DNA of 64,000 bases from Adiantum capillus-veneris. Lineage: Eukaryota; Streptophyta; Polypodiopsida; Polypodiales; Pteridaceae. The notes beneath the pieces were generated by a model. It did no database searches. It saw only the letters and a list, made by a program, of their open reading frames with translations, and was not told the DNA's origin. A program made the translations under genes and the position numbers. Positions 11,313 through 23,165 of this stretch are shown piece after piece (positions within the stretch are counted from its first letter, which is position 1; every line of letters starts with the position of its first letter). The stretch spans positions 94,319,247 to 94,383,246 of the forward strand of contig CM043954.1 of the NCBI GenBank assembly GCA_014529385.2, given 5' to 3'.

Positions 11313-12961
11313 TCAGTTCACAAAGGGGAATAAGCCCAAAGCTTTGCAGAAAGCTTCAAGCTTCTCACGAGACAATGCCTTTTTGAAAAGATCTGCAAGG
11401 TTTTCCTGTATTGGCACATAAGCCAAGCTGATCTCTCTTGCTGAGAGCCTCTCCTTGATATAGTGGTAATGCACCTCAATGTGCTTTGTGCGAGCATGAA
11501 AAAGTGGGTTCCTCGCAACTGCCAATGCGCTCTGACTGTCAGTGTAGATAATGTTGGCAGTGTCGTGTCCAACACCCAAATCAGCATAAGGTGTCTGAGC
11601 CATACACACTCAACTGTAGCTGTGAAGACTGCCATATACTCAGCTTCACAACTCGAAGTGGCCACAGTAGGTTGCTTCTTGCTCAACCATGATATACATG
11701 AACTACCAAGCATGAAACAAAAACCACTTGTGGACACCCAGCCCAATCTGAGTGTCAAAAAAGCATGTAAGTCTGGCGGCAATGATCCCCCCTTGGGATA
11801 AAACAAGCCAATATGTAAAGTGCCACTAAGGTAGCGGAAAATCCTCTTGACAGCCTACCAATGCTTAGACCCTGGGCTATGCATAAATCTGATGACCTGT
11901 GAGACTGCAAACTGAATATCCGGCCTCGTGTTGCATACATAAATGAGGCAGCCAACAACAGTTTGATAAAGAGTGACATCAGCAAGATCGCCAGCATCAT
12001 GTAGACTCAACTTCAAACATGTTTCCATGGGAGTGGCAATAGGTTTGCAATCCTCAAGTCCAAAATTACATAGTAATGTCTCTATGTAACTTTTCTGACA
12101 CAAGGCAATACCACCATTACACTGCTTAAACTGTATACCCAAGTAATGATGCAACAGCCCCAAATCTTTCATCTTGAAAGTAGCATTCAAATCAGCCTTA
12201 AATTCAGCAATATGTCTCTCATTTGGTCCAGTGATCACCAAATCATCGACATAAAGAACCACAATGAGAAGTACATCACCCTCACGCTTTACATACAATG
12301 TGCTTTCTGTTGGACTGTTACGAAAGCCTCATTTGACCAAATGAGTGCCAGCTTTCTCATACCAAGCACGAGGAGATTGCTTCAACCCATACAAAGCCTT
12401 CTTACATCTGCACACTTTGTCCTCTTGTCCTTTTATGACAAAACCGCGAGGCTGCATTACATAAACTTCCTCAAATATGTCACCATTCAAGAAAGCAGTA
12501 ACAATGTCTGATTGATGTACATCCCAACCAAAATGAGCTGCCAATGCACATAGAAAACACACAGTAGTCATATGACAAGTGGGAGAAAAAGTCTCTTCAT
12601 AATCTATGCCTTTTTGCTATGCATAACCCTTTGCAACAAGTTGAGCCTTATGGCGATCAATCTCACCATCCGGCTTGCGTTTCAACTTGTAAACCCACTT
12701 CGTACCAATGGCCTTTTTGCCAGGAGGCAAATCACATAAAGTCCATGTGTTATTTTCTATAAGTGCATCGTATTCTGATCGCATGGCAGCCATCCAATTT
12801 TCTAAATTTTGTGCTTCATCAAAAGATAGAGGCTCCTCAACATCATGTAAGCTAGACACAGCCAAATCATAACAATCTAATGCATAAGATGCATGGAGAG
12901 AGCCTGAACGAGTACGACTAAACAAAGGTCCATCCAATTTACTATCATGCAAAGTGTGCAC
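11313..12961 (-). pseudogene. Copia A reverse transcriptase and RNase H
   Basis: RT pieces in order from 12961: WMAAMRSEYDALIENNTW, GTKWVYKLKRKPDG, HQSDIVTAFLNGD, KALYGLKQSPRAWYEK, then the catalytic LYVDDLVITG (near 12240). RNase H follows with SWLSKKQPTVATSSCEAEYMA and YTDSQSAL, ending KALGLFPFVN at 11313. Breaks lie near 12617, 12310-12330, 11855 and 11610. The YVDD motif itself is intact. In a working element this enzyme copies the RNA in virus-like particles in the cytoplasm. Confidence 0.85.
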
Positions 12962-13930
12962 CAGCCATTTGGCATACCTCTAGCCTACTCATTTTCAGCC
13001 CTTTGCTCATCGAGTACATCATGTACATCTGCATCAGTATAATAGGCTGATCTATAACATTTTTAGAAACCCCCATAGGCTGTATATTTGCCTCATTGGA
13101 ACTTACATTCGTATTTCCACCACTGAAAAGAGGCAACAAAGTGTCATAAATGTCCTGTGAGCTTACATTATTGTCTCTAGTACATGACAGCAAGGGCTGA
13201 ATAGAATCTTCCACAAACACTATATCCCGTGAAACCAAAATACGTTTTTTTTGTGGATGATACAACCTGTAACCTTTGCTTTCAGCACTATAACCAACAA
13301 AAATACATTTGACAGCCTTATCATCCAATTTTTTGCGCTGTGTTTGTGGCACCAAAGCATATGCCAAACATCCAAAAACACGCATGTGCTTAATAAAAGT
13401 CTTTCTATCATGCCATGCTTCATATGGAGTAAAAGACTGCAAGCTTTCGTAGGACACCTGTTTAGTATATAAGTAGCACACATGATGGCCCCAAGCCAAA
13501 AAGAATGCGGCAAAGCTTGACTTTTGTTCATACATCGTGCCATTTTCGTAAGTGACCCAAGACCATTTTGCTGAGGTGTATAAGGCACTGTACATTGGTG
13601 TTTTATCCCACGACTAGCCAGAAATGCATTGAATTCGTGAGACATATACTCCCCCCCTCGATCGGAACGGAGGGTGCCCATAGTACATTTTGAGACATTT
13701 TCAGCCATAGCAAGAAATTGTTTGAAGCACATAAAAACTTCAGACTTCGCTTTAAGCGGAAATACCCATGCATGCCTGGAGTAATCATCAATGAAAGTCA
13801 CGAAGTAAGGTAATTGCCCAAGGACGGAGTTTGCATGGGCCCACAAACATCACTATGCACAAGCTACAACCTGCTTGTGGCCCGAACTGAACCATCCTTT
13901 GGAAACTTAGAACGCTGCATCTTACCCAAA
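12945..13930 (-). pseudogene. Copia A integrase
   Basis: Catalytic core motifs on the minus strand: TFIDDYSRHAWVF, LRSDRGGEYMS and PQQNG. Downstream come the family blocks LPHSFWLGAIMCATYILNR and FTPYEAWHDRKTFIKHMRVFGC, then KKLDDKAVKCIFVGYS. The core and the C-terminal block lie in different frames (switch near 13500-13560), and another switch near 13860 separates it from the upstream gag-pre-integrase segment. Confidence 0.83.
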
Positions 13931-14921
13931 ATATAGCCTTCCAAACATGTTTGACAGGTGCTTCAAGATGCGGCAAAGAAGCAACCATATTAGATTTCTG
14001 TAAACGCAGCAAATTGGCAAAGGTCAGAAGAATAAAACGTGCATGCCAAAGTTTTGCATCTGAAATAGCCCTTGAATCTGCAACAACATTTGCAAAAAAA
14101 ATTCCACACTTGTCATACAAAGTGAGCTTATACAGCCTATGGCACAAAAGGCCAGATGCAACAATTTCAGCACCAAAACTGAGATCATGAACTGTACATC
14201 TGTCATCCAGAAATTTGACTACAAGTCCAAGTCTAGCAAGTGTGGATACAGATAAGAGATTCTTCTTGATCCCAAATGAATAAAGTGCATTAACAAGTGT
14301 GAAGGAACTGCCATTTGCAGCAGTAAGCACAATCTTTTCAACTCCTTGAACCGGATAAGTGGCATTGTTGGCACAAGTGATTGAATTCCCATGAGGGACA
14401 GACTCAAGAGAGGTGAACAATTCACGATGTGAGGTAATGTGCTTTGTAGCACCACTGTCGAAATACCACACATGTGAATCTGTAGCAACAACTGGCAAGC
14501 ATGCATCATGGACAGTAGGATTGTAAGTGCACTCTGCGCTAAAAGCCCATTCTGCATCAACATCAACAACACAGTCTCCTTTCTTAGAAGACTCAACAAT
14601 GGCTGCATTTGTAGTGGAACCACCCTCTTTCTTCTTAGTCTCTTTAGCCTTCAACTTAGGACACGACTTGATCAAGTGATCATTAGCTTTACAATAATGG
14701 CAACGCATTTTCCTTTTGCCCTTATCACCAGAATTTCCAGACAAATTGTTGCCAGCAGAAGCATTAGGAACATAATTTTTTACACTCGCAGCGGAACCAT
14801 AAGAAGTGGCTGTATTGTTGTTACCACCCTTTCTCTGAGAAGCAATAAACGCTTGTTCAACTGCACGCTGCCTAATCCTGTTTTTTCTAGAAAGTGACTC
14901 TTGCACAACAGCAATGTGCAT
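13931..14921 (-). pseudogene. Copia A nucleocapsid zinc knuckle, protease and pre-integrase segment
   Basis: The zinc knuckle CHYCKANDHLIKSC (CX2CX4HX4C, about 14661-14702) is complete. The protease site WYFDSGATKH lies at about 14440-14465. Then comes the GAG-pre-integrase block with KLWHARF. This section is one open frame of about 330 codons but is out of frame with both neighbours. The leading ATG is only the first Met of the frame and not a true start. Confidence 0.83.
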
Positions 14922-14958
14922 AATGCATCAAACTTGACAACTTCAGGATTTGCTTGGG

Positions 14959-15549
14959 TCATAAGTCTCCAAGTACTAGCAAAGTCTGGTAAGAATCTGG
15001 TAAGGCATCAAGAATAGTCTGCACAAGGGAATTGTCTGAAATGACTTTACTTGCAGAAATAAGTTGCTCATTGATATCCTTGACACTAGCAAGGAAAGTT
15101 TCCATATCATCTTCCTCATGCATAATCTTCGACTCCAGCTCTTTTAGCAGCAGAGCAATTTTAGCCTCATTGCGACTTGCATAAAGACCAGCCAAAATAT
15201 CCCAAGCGTGTTTTGCAGATTTTGCTGAACGGATGTGAGGAACAATGGTGCGCTTCATAGACAACGCAATCAATGCATGAGCTTGCGCATCCTTTACATC
15301 CCAACGAGCTTGTTTTGCCGTAGGCAAAACAACTCTAATAGCAGAAATCCTTGCAGCAAGACCTGCAACATCCTCAACATCGCCTACATCCTCACAACCA
15401 GGACGTACATCGATGCCTTGCACAATATTCTAGACGCCCTTTGACACAAGAATGTGTTGCATCATATAAGCCCACATAGGGTAATTGTCCCCATCCAACC
15501 TGTCCTCAACAGCAAACATCTTGAAGACATCTGTGTTGTTGTCATCCAT
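14959..15549 (-). pseudogene. Copia A gag (UBN2-type), one in-frame stop
   Basis: Start chosen at the ATG at 15549 (MDDNNTDVFKMFAVEDRLDG), with the typical gag opening block DGDNYPMWAYMM after it. A TAG near 15430 interrupts the frame, which continues unchanged with AHALIALSMK, AKHAWDILAGLYASR and LLVLGDL, all typical of plant copia gag. The frame is lost after 14959. Confidence 0.82.
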
Positions 15550-15885
15550 AGTAAATGCTGCACCTGATGAGAAAACTGCCCGAAAATAGGAGAAATGGAG
15601 CGGGAACAACACGTGCTATATAGCACAAACCATAGAAGACGGTAAGGCACCTATTATGCAGAAATTGGCACTGACAGAAATTTTGCACAAAATGACAAAA
15701 TTGCCTGTGCATACCTGCACGTAGTGGAAACGGAGGCCGAAATGAGCCCGAATCAGAAATCTGAGCAGACAAATCCTGAAATATTTATTGACATGCGAAC
15801 GCTCACCAAACCTCATTGTAATCGAAGAAAGTGAGCAGGCGTGTGCTGGAGCAGCCTGGCGACTAAGCCCGAGAGGACGTAACCT

Positions 15886-15898
15886 GCTCTGATAACAA
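15886..15898 (-). promoter_or_regulatory. Copia A primer binding site
   Basis: On the minus strand, directly inside the 5' LTR, the sequence reads TGTTATCAGAGC. This is one base from the usual Met-tRNA priming site TGGTATCAGAGC. Confidence 0.75.
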
Positions 15899-15899
15899 T

Positions 15900-16079
15900 T
15901 GTTGGAATTAGGGTTGCAGAGAAATTCACACCTACTTAGTGTGCAATGGAAAGATAGATAGCCCTAGAGTGATGGGAGTATATACAATGCTCGGGGGAAA
16001 AATCCTCCTACAGAGGGAAAAAATGCCCCGACGATCCTAATGTGTTCACACACATCACTACCACATGTATATGGTAACA
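15900..16079 (-). repeat. Copia A 5' LTR (180 bp, internally deleted)
   Basis: It matches the other copia A LTR at both ends but lacks about 45-50 bases after the first 25-30. It is followed by the right target duplication aacct at 16080-16084. Confidence 0.87.
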
Positions 16080-16495
16080 AACCTTAGGCAAGCTAGGGCT
16101 GACCTTGAGGTGGGAATCCTACCCAAGCATGAGGTGCTTGTTGGCTTGCTAAGTTTTAGTGTGAACTTTACCCAAAAGCTTAAAGTGTTTCTCACATACT
16201 TAAATGATTAAAACTGATAACTCTCAAGAGACATGAAGGTGCCATGCTTGATTAAGTCCTTAAAGTATTCCATTCAACCAAATGACTTAATAAGCACAAA
16301 AGACACATGTTCAAATGATCTTCCACATGTGGCCCTCATGATGTGTTTGAATGCTATTGGATAGGTTTTAAAGGGGTTCAATGAGAATTTAGATACATAA
16401 AAATAGATAATTAAGTTATTTTTCTCAAAGAGGAAAAAGAGGACACATGTCCAAAGGAAATAATAAAATAATACAAAAGAGAGACAGACACACAC

Positions 16496-16564
<69 letters not shown>

Positions 16565-17264
16565 TGTGGACCAAGCATGAGAGGGGGGGTATACTCTCCC
16601 ACACACACACACACATTCTCTCATTGTGTGGAGTGCAAAATGCAAGAGCTCCATCTCCTTCTCCAAGTTTGTTGAGAAGTGGAGAGCCTACACCAACACT
16701 CTTGGCTATGGAATGAAAATCCAACCAAGAGCCATGCTTCAATGCTTAAGCTTGACATCTTCTTCATCTTCATTACTATGCTATTATACTATGCTAATCA
16801 AGAAGAGTAATGATAAGTGAGGAACTATTTCTTTCTCCTATGGAATGTTTCTTCTTCCTCTTCCCTACCCTCATTCCCCTCTAGCTCTCTCCACCTTCAA
16901 GGTGTTTGAGGCCTTGGGACTGAGGCTTGGGATAGTTAATGCTTTTTACAAAGTTTATGTTAAGCTCGTGATGCATGAAGCTTTCCATCTTCATAGCATC
17001 ACCAAGGTCACAAGAAACACAAAGATTGTATTGTAACAAAGTCTCTATAATACAAACACCTTTTGGAGGGGGGACCGGCTCCAAGTAAATCGGGTCCTCC
17101 ACTATTCAAAATTATTGTTCATGCCAAGTTAATTAAGTACCGTGTTTATGTCTCTACCATCAATCAAGTTCACCTTCCATGATCTCAAAGTGATCTCACA
17201 AAAATTCTCACCTTAATTCTCTTAATTCCGTTATTCTCAAAGTTCACAGGCTATTTATATTACA
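16080..17264 (+). repeat. Gypsy B 5' LTR, second part
   Basis: The LTR resumes after copia A with gcaagctagggctgacc, matching gypsy A from about 3108, and ends TATTACA next to a priming site. It contains an expanded GA run (16499-16560) where gypsy A has only a few GA units. With the first part the LTR is about 1.44 kb. Confidence 0.87.
16499..16560. repeat. (GA)n microsatellite in gypsy B LTR
   Basis: A pure GA run. Gypsy A has only a short GA stretch at the same place (about 3430), so it expanded after the copies separated. Confidence 0.95.
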
Positions 17265-17277
17265 TTGGTATCAGAGC
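17265..17277 (+). promoter_or_regulatory. Gypsy B primer binding site
   Basis: TTGGTATCAGAGC follows the LTR end directly and matches the plant Met-tRNA priming site. It fixes the LTR boundary for this family. Confidence 0.85.
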
Positions 17278-17681
17278 ATTTGGTTTCTCTTTTTCTTGCT
17301 AAAGAAGAGAGGTCCTTAAGTAGCCTATTAATGGTTGACTTTGTTAATTATATTAGGGTAAGTGGGACTGGGATCTATTATCGGTTTTGTTGAGCCCACT
17401 ATGTGGGATATGGTGCACATCTCGGGAGGTTTGGTCTTAATAATGTGGAGTCTTCTTAGACTTGCCTACGGACTTGCCATTACTGAGCCATAAGAAGTCC
17501 GAAAGGAGCTATCCCTCGATAACTTCGCTATGTTAGACCCACTCCACTACTCTCTTTAATTAATCAATTCGAGCCATGGGTGTAGATACTTAAGTGCCTA
17601 TTTTCAAAGGCTAAGAGGAGTAGCAACTAAGGCTTTGAATTGGCAAAGCATACACTAAGTAAACACATAAGTTTAATTAAC
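17278..17681 (+). other. Gypsy B untranslated leader
   Basis: About 400 bases between priming site and gag ATG without a long frame. A related leader occurs reversed in gypsy C (23166-23549). Confidence 0.6.
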
Positions 17682-19060
17682 ATGGCTAACAATAACCAAG
17701 AGATTAGAATGAACATTGATAACTTTGATTTTTCACATGAAGGTTCTATTGATGATGCCCCCATGTTTGTTAATTATCTTGTTACTAGGTTGCAACAAGC
17801 TATGGGAAACCCCGCTTTACAAGCAGAAGTTTCGAAGTTACTCAACACATTCGTGCTTATGTGATTTGCTTTCCTCTCCAAGAGGAGAGAGAGCTTAGGA
17901 GGCCTCTTGATGAGACCCCCAAAAGAAGACTCTCTCCCATACGAGAGGAGGAATCAAAAGATCAAGAAAGTAATGGATCCCTAAGTTCCTCCGAAGATGT
18001 GGCTCCACGAAGAAGGTGGACTAAACCATTGCCAACTCCTCCCAAGAGGAAACGGTTAACCCATAGTCCTTCTCCTCGTCACTCCAAAAGGGAAGAGAGG
18101 AAACAAAGGAAGAAAAGGGCAAGAAAGAGGTCACCGTCTTCTCCTTCTTCTTCACCTTCCTCCTCTACCGATGAAAGCTATGGCTATTCTCCTAGAGAAT
18201 ACAAGAGGGGAGGACATCACAAATATTACCCTGCATGATTCCGAAGGTCACAAAAGCTAAAGAAGTTCAAAGAGAGAGGAAAGAGTATATTTTTCTCACT
18301 TTTGATGGCACCTTTGGTGCCAACGACAAAGTATTGGCCTTCGTCCAACAATTTGATGCGGCCTTTGGAGACGATGGCTTCACGGAGTTCTCCAAGCTAC
18401 GCCATGTAGCTATGCATGCTTGTCAAGGGTGGACTAGCCTTTGAGGAAACATGTGAAGCCCCAAAGACATGGAAACTCTACGAGTTTCCATCATGAAGCA
18501 ATTCCTTGCAAGCGATGCAAAGGACAAAGTTCTCACCGAATGGCGGAGTTTGAGGCTTCTCTCTCATGAGTCTATCCACAAATATGTGGGCAAGTTTTGG
18601 GATTTACATCTCAAGGCTACTATCTTTCCAAAGATAGACTGTGCCGAGCAAAAGCAACAATTTTGTGCGGGATTACCTGAAGAGATGGCCGAGTATGTCA
18701 CATCTCAACGGCCTAGTTTTATCAGCGAAGTAATCCACCATACCATGGTTGCTTTGCGCATCAATTTCCAACAAGGGGCTAGACGAAATGTCAAGCCCAT
18801 GGAAAATAAAGACAAAAGTGATGCAAAGGGAAAAATCAATGCCAAAAATTCTTCCCAAGGCCATTCCAGCAACAACAATAGGTCCAAGGAGAAGGGAGTT
18901 TAGAAAGGTAAAAACAAACTCTCTCATGAAGAGCTTGAAGCTTTTCTCAAGGACCATAAGTTTTTTAAGTGTGGGGAGCAAGGACATGGCTATCGTTCTT
19001 GCCCTAAGAAAAATGCTCGCAATGAGACTCCTACAGCTTCCACCATCAAAGCTCCAAAAC
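17682..19060 (+). pseudogene. Gypsy B gag
   Basis: Start at the ATG at 17682 (MANNNQEIRMNIDNFDF), supported by the matching gag start in gypsy C. After a frameshift near 17862 comes a charged, Ser/Arg-rich stretch (RARKRSPSSPSS). A Retrotrans_gag-like part follows, with FDGTFGANDKVLAFVQQFD and LTEWRSLRLLSHESIHKYV (about 18290-18740). The zinc knuckle near 18960-19010 reads FFKCGEQGHGYRSC and has lost its first Cys. Stops or shifts lie near 17862, 18236, 18442 and 18901. Confidence 0.82.
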
Positions 19061-19548
19061 AGGATGATCATTGCAAAGGATCATCTCTCTCCTATGCTTG
19101 GGGAAAGGGAAGGGAGCATGATGCCTTCATCTTGTTTGACACTGGCTCTACTCACAACTTCATATCAACGGAATTGGCCATCAAGTTTGGCATTCAAGCT
19201 TTTGAGATGGGAGATATTGTAACGGCTGACACAGATTTCAAGGGAGAGCAAGCCTCCGTTACTTCCTTGATTGGGAAGTTGAGGCTTCATGTCCAAAGCT
19301 ATGTCGACAAAGAAGACTTTTGCATCTCTCCTCTCCAATATGAGGATGCTATCCTAGGGGCGTCATGGTTTGATCGCATGGCTGCCAACATGAAGTTCCC
19401 TGAAAGGAGAATCTACTTCACCTACATGGGAAAGAACATGTATATAGATGCTAATGAGTCTGGTCGTACTATACCACTTGTAAATCCACCAGCTTTTGAT
19501 AAGTTAATGAAAAGCTCGATTTCTGCGTACATGATTTTTGTGCACTAA
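19061..19548 (+). pseudogene. Gypsy B aspartic protease
   Basis: The active-site motif FDTGSTHNFIS lies at about 19135-19165, followed by the typical ILGASWFDRM block near 19360. The frame closes at 19546. The motif itself is intact. Confidence 0.8.
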
Positions 19549-20968
19549 TGATGCTAAAGGTTTATCAAGTGAAAGTGGTAGGAATCAAGAAGAGTTAGAT
19601 TTGTCTAACTTTCTAAAAGGATTCCAATATGTGTTCATCGATGATATCCTTATGGACTTACCTCCAAAACGAGGGGATGATGACCATCGAATTGAGCTCC
19701 TACCAGGAAGCTCACCACCTAACATGCCTCCTTATCGAGTTTCCCAAGCTCAACAAGAGGAGATTATGAGGAAAGTACAAGAATTTTTAGAAAAAGGGAT
19801 GGTGAGGCCTAGATCCTCTCCATTTTGTTCTTCCTTTTAGTGCAAAAGAAAGATAGTACATTCCGCATGTGTGTGGACTATGACGCACTAAACCATATCA
19901 CTATCAAAAACACATTTCCCATGCCTCGGGTAGAAAATCTGTTTGATAAGCTACAAGGATCTACCTACTTCAATAGATTGACCTTAAAAGTGGCTATCAT
20001 CAAAGAAGGATAGTGGAGGAAGATATCCTAAAGACCGCGTTTCGTACAACGTTTGGTCTTTATGAATATCTAGTCATGCCTTTTGGCTTGACCAATGCAC
20101 TTGCCACATTCAATCGTTTGGTGGAGAAAATATTTAGACCCTACCACAACTTCACTGGAGTGTTCTTTGATGATATCATTATCTACTCCAAGTCCTTGGA
20201 GGAACACAAGCAACATCTCCAAGTGATTTTTCAAGCATTGAGGGAGAACAAGCTTTTTCTCAACCAAAAGAAAAGCAAATTTTTCCTTCAAGAGATTCAA
20301 TACTTAGGTCATATTATCTCTCAAGATGGTATCCGTATGAATCCATTGAAGTTAGATGTAATAAAAGCATGGCCTAATCCAAGGAATCTACATGAGCTAA
20401 GAAGCTTTATTGGTATGTGTGCATAGTATTGATGCTTCATAGCAAATTTTCTCAAATAGTAGGACCATTACATGACTTAACAAAGAAGAACATTAAGTAT
20501 TCATGGACTTCTAAGGAGCAAAAAGCTTTTGACAAGCTCAAAGAGAAGCTTATCTCTCAACCAGCCCTCATGTTGCCGGATCTCTCAAAACCATTTGAGG
20601 TCCAATGTGATGCTTGTGGTGATTGCCTTGGAGCAGTCTTGCTTCAAGAAGGGCATGCCATAGCATATGAGAGCCGAAGGCTCAATACGGATGAACAAGT
20701 CTTGGGCATTTATGAGAAAGAGCTTTTAGCTATTCTACATGCCCTAGACACATGGAAGCACTATTTATTGGGGACTCCATTCATTTTACGAACAGACCAT
20801 CAGAGTCTGAAGTACTTCATGACGCAAACAAAGCTTTCCAACAAACAAATGAGGTGGGCAAATTTTCTTTCGCAATTTAATTTTCATATATTGCTCACGT
20901 TGCTGGTAAGCACAATCAAGTGGCCGATGCACTATCATGAGGACCAAAAGTTAATGTTGTGTCTATAA
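19549..20968 (+). pseudogene. Gypsy B reverse transcriptase and RNase H
   Basis: RT begins with the block ending PPYRVSQAQQEEIMRKV, then FRMCVDYDALN, VMPFGLTNALA and catalytic FFDDIIIYS. RNase H has DACGDCLGAVLLQ and RTDHQSL. Compared with gypsy A, breaks lie near 19838, 20011, 20424 and in the RNase H tail near 20890-20940 (the ALSRR motif is lost). Confidence 0.85.
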
Positions 20969-22290
20969 CAACTCACAATGATCTATCTTCTATGATAGAT
21001 GAGTATGTTATTGACCTTGACTTTAAAGACATAATATCAGCCCTTGCTTTGGGAAAGAAAGAGGAACCATTCACCTTGCTGGATGGTTATCTTGTCCATG
21101 GCAACAGGCTATGTGTTTCCCACTCTCTTCATGAGAAATTCATGTATGAATCCCATGCTCCTCCCTATGTGGGACATAGAGGCATTCAACCTACTCTTCG
21201 AGGAGTAGAGACGTATTCCTATTGTCCTACCATGAAAGTGGGCATACAAGAGTATGTTTCAAAATGTGTGGTATGCCAAAAGACTTAAATATGATAGAGG
21301 GAAGAAACTTGGATTACTCCATCCATTGTCCATTCCTAATTCACCATGGGAGAGTATATCCATGGATTTTATCTTTGGATTACCCAAGTCTATCCATGGG
21401 AATACGGGAATATGGACAATAGTCGACAGGTTTATCAAGCAAGCACACTGTATTCTTGTTAAAAAGACTATTAAGGTACACCAAATGGCGACCATCTTCA
21501 TATCTCAGATTTTCAAGCACCATGGAGTTACAACATCCATCGTGTCACATAAAAATCCTAGAATGATCAGTAATTTTTGGAAAGGTCTCTTTGAAAATCT
21601 AGGTACAAGATTGAATTTCTCTTTGGCCTACCACCCACAAACGGATGGCCAAATTGAGATAACCAATTTTACGATACTCGATCTACTAAAGACTTATGTT
21701 ACAGAAGTAGATCAACGATCACAATGGGAGAAGTACTTACCCCTTGTAGAGTATGCATACAATACTATCCATACTACTACAGGTCAAGCACCTTTTGAGA
21801 TCATAGAGGGAAGACCTAAAAGTCCCTTGCTACTTAAAGTACATGGAAAAATCTTCGCTGCTCCTACTGATGAGTATAGTCGTGACCTAGAAGAATCTTT
21901 TCAAAAGGTTCAGGAGGCTATATCCATCTCTCAACAAAGGCAAAAAGCTGCTGACAAGCACATAAGGGCCTTAACATTCAAAGGAAATGATTGGGTCTTA
22001 CTTAAATTTCCCAAGGCTCGATTCAGGCAAAACGATGGGCAAAAATCCCACGGACCATCAAAAGTATTATGCTAAATTAGCAAAAAGATACTATGGTCCT
22101 TTTCAAATCTTGAAGCCAATCAAAGACATGGCTTATCAACTCAAGTTGCCCAACCACTGGCTCATACACAATGCTTTTCATGTGAGCCTACTTAAGCCCT
22201 ACAAAGGAGAGCCACTGATAGAACCAATTATTGAAGACCCTCCAGAAATCAAAGACCAACGAAGAGGTGCTGCAACCCGAAGCTATCCTT
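20969..22290 (+). pseudogene. Gypsy B integrase, cut before the chromodomain
   Basis: The zinc finger CVVCQKT is followed by a one-base shift near 21287. The core keeps SMDFIFGLPKS, TIVDRF and QTDGQIE, but the region of the second Asp reads VSHKNP where gypsy A has VSDRDP, so a catalytic Asp is lost. Another shift lies near 22030. The frame breaks again by 22260 and homology ends at 22290. Confidence 0.83.
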
Positions 22291-23165
22291 CTAGAGGACG
22301 TGAACCCCTCATCTCCAAACACCACATCGAATTGTTGGATAAAGGCCAAGACTTTGTCCGTAGCACCGAAGGTGCCATCGTAGGTAAGGAAAGAGATGCT
22401 CTTCCCTCCCTCTTTGAACTTCTTGAGCTTGGACGACCTCTTCCACGCGGCATAGGATTTTCTATGGTCTCTTCTTTTTGATGGTTCAAAGGTTGCACTA
22501 TCACTTTCTTAAGAAGGTGAAGAATTTGAGGAAGATGGAGAAGAGGGTGACCTCTTTCTCGCCTTTTTCTTGCCTTGGCCTTCTTTGTCTTCACCATCAC
22601 TTTCATAAGAGGGAGAGGATGAAGAAGATGGAGAAGAGGGTGTCCTCTTTCGCGCCTTTTTCTTCTCTTGATTTTTGTCATCCCTCTTGGAAGTATAGTG
22701 TGGAGAAGTATGCAATGGTCTTCTCCGTTTTGGAGGTGATGGAGAGCGTTTAGCCCGCCGTCTTTGTGGAGACATCTCCACCGAGGTGGCAGGAGACTCA
22801 CTTCTTTCTCATTCCTTCGGTGGAGGCTCTTGAATTCTTCTATGAGAAGGAGATGCGTCATCAAGGAGAAAACTTTTGAGCCCTTCATATGGATCCTCTT
22901 CTTCTTCCCGAATCAGAGAGAGGACTCTTTTGGAAGTCTTGCAAGGAGGCTTCCTAGGTGCTCTCTCATCATGGTGGGGAGCTTGGAGAATCCCATGAGC
23001 ACGAAGCTGCCATTGCACTTCACTTTGGAGGGATGGATTGCCCATGGCTTGTTGAAGCCTAGAAACAAGATAGTTAACAAGCATCGAGGCATCATTAATA
23101 GCCTGCCCATTAGCAAAATCAAAATTATCAACATTAATTTCACTCTCCTTACTATTGTCAGCCAT
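22291..23165 (-). pseudogene. Gypsy C gag, 3' truncated
   Basis: Start at the ATG at 23165. The opening NVDNFDFANGQAINDASM and LVSRLQQAMGNPSLQSEV match gypsy B gag. A charged Lys/Ser-rich part follows in shifted frames (KKARKRTPSSPSS), then a block equivalent to FDGTFGANDKVLAF near 22330-22390. Homology with gag stops at about 22296. Several frame changes make it nonfunctional. Confidence 0.8.

Larger units (their letters stand above)
11012..16079 (-). mobile_element. Copia A: complete but decayed Ty1/copia element
   Basis: Both ends are defined: LTRs 11012-11237 and 15900-16079, start TGTTAGAATTAGGG or TGTTGGAATTAGGG, end GGTAACA. The insertion is flanked by a perfect 5-bp target duplication aacct (11007-11011 and 16080-16084). 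Coding order on the minus strand is gag, protease, integrase, RT, RNase H, the copia order. It sits inside the gypsy B 5' LTR, so it is younger than gypsy B. Multiple frameshifts make it inactive as read. Confidence 0.93.
10753..22290 (+). mobile_element. Gypsy B: Ty3/gypsy chromovirus, 5' part to integrase, interrupted by copia A
   Basis: It has a 5' LTR (split by copia A), priming site, leader, gag, protease, RT, RNase H and integrase, in plus orientation and in the same family as gypsy A. The match to gypsy A stops at 22290 within the segment before the chromodomain. From there the sequence is a reversed gag of another element (gypsy C). So the 3' end and 3' LTR are missing. The coding region has at least eight stops or frameshifts. 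Confidence 0.88.

Noticed and set aside
16274-16742. Frames over the GA run in the gypsy B LTR
   Set aside because: Repeat artefact inside an LTR defined by homology to gypsy A.
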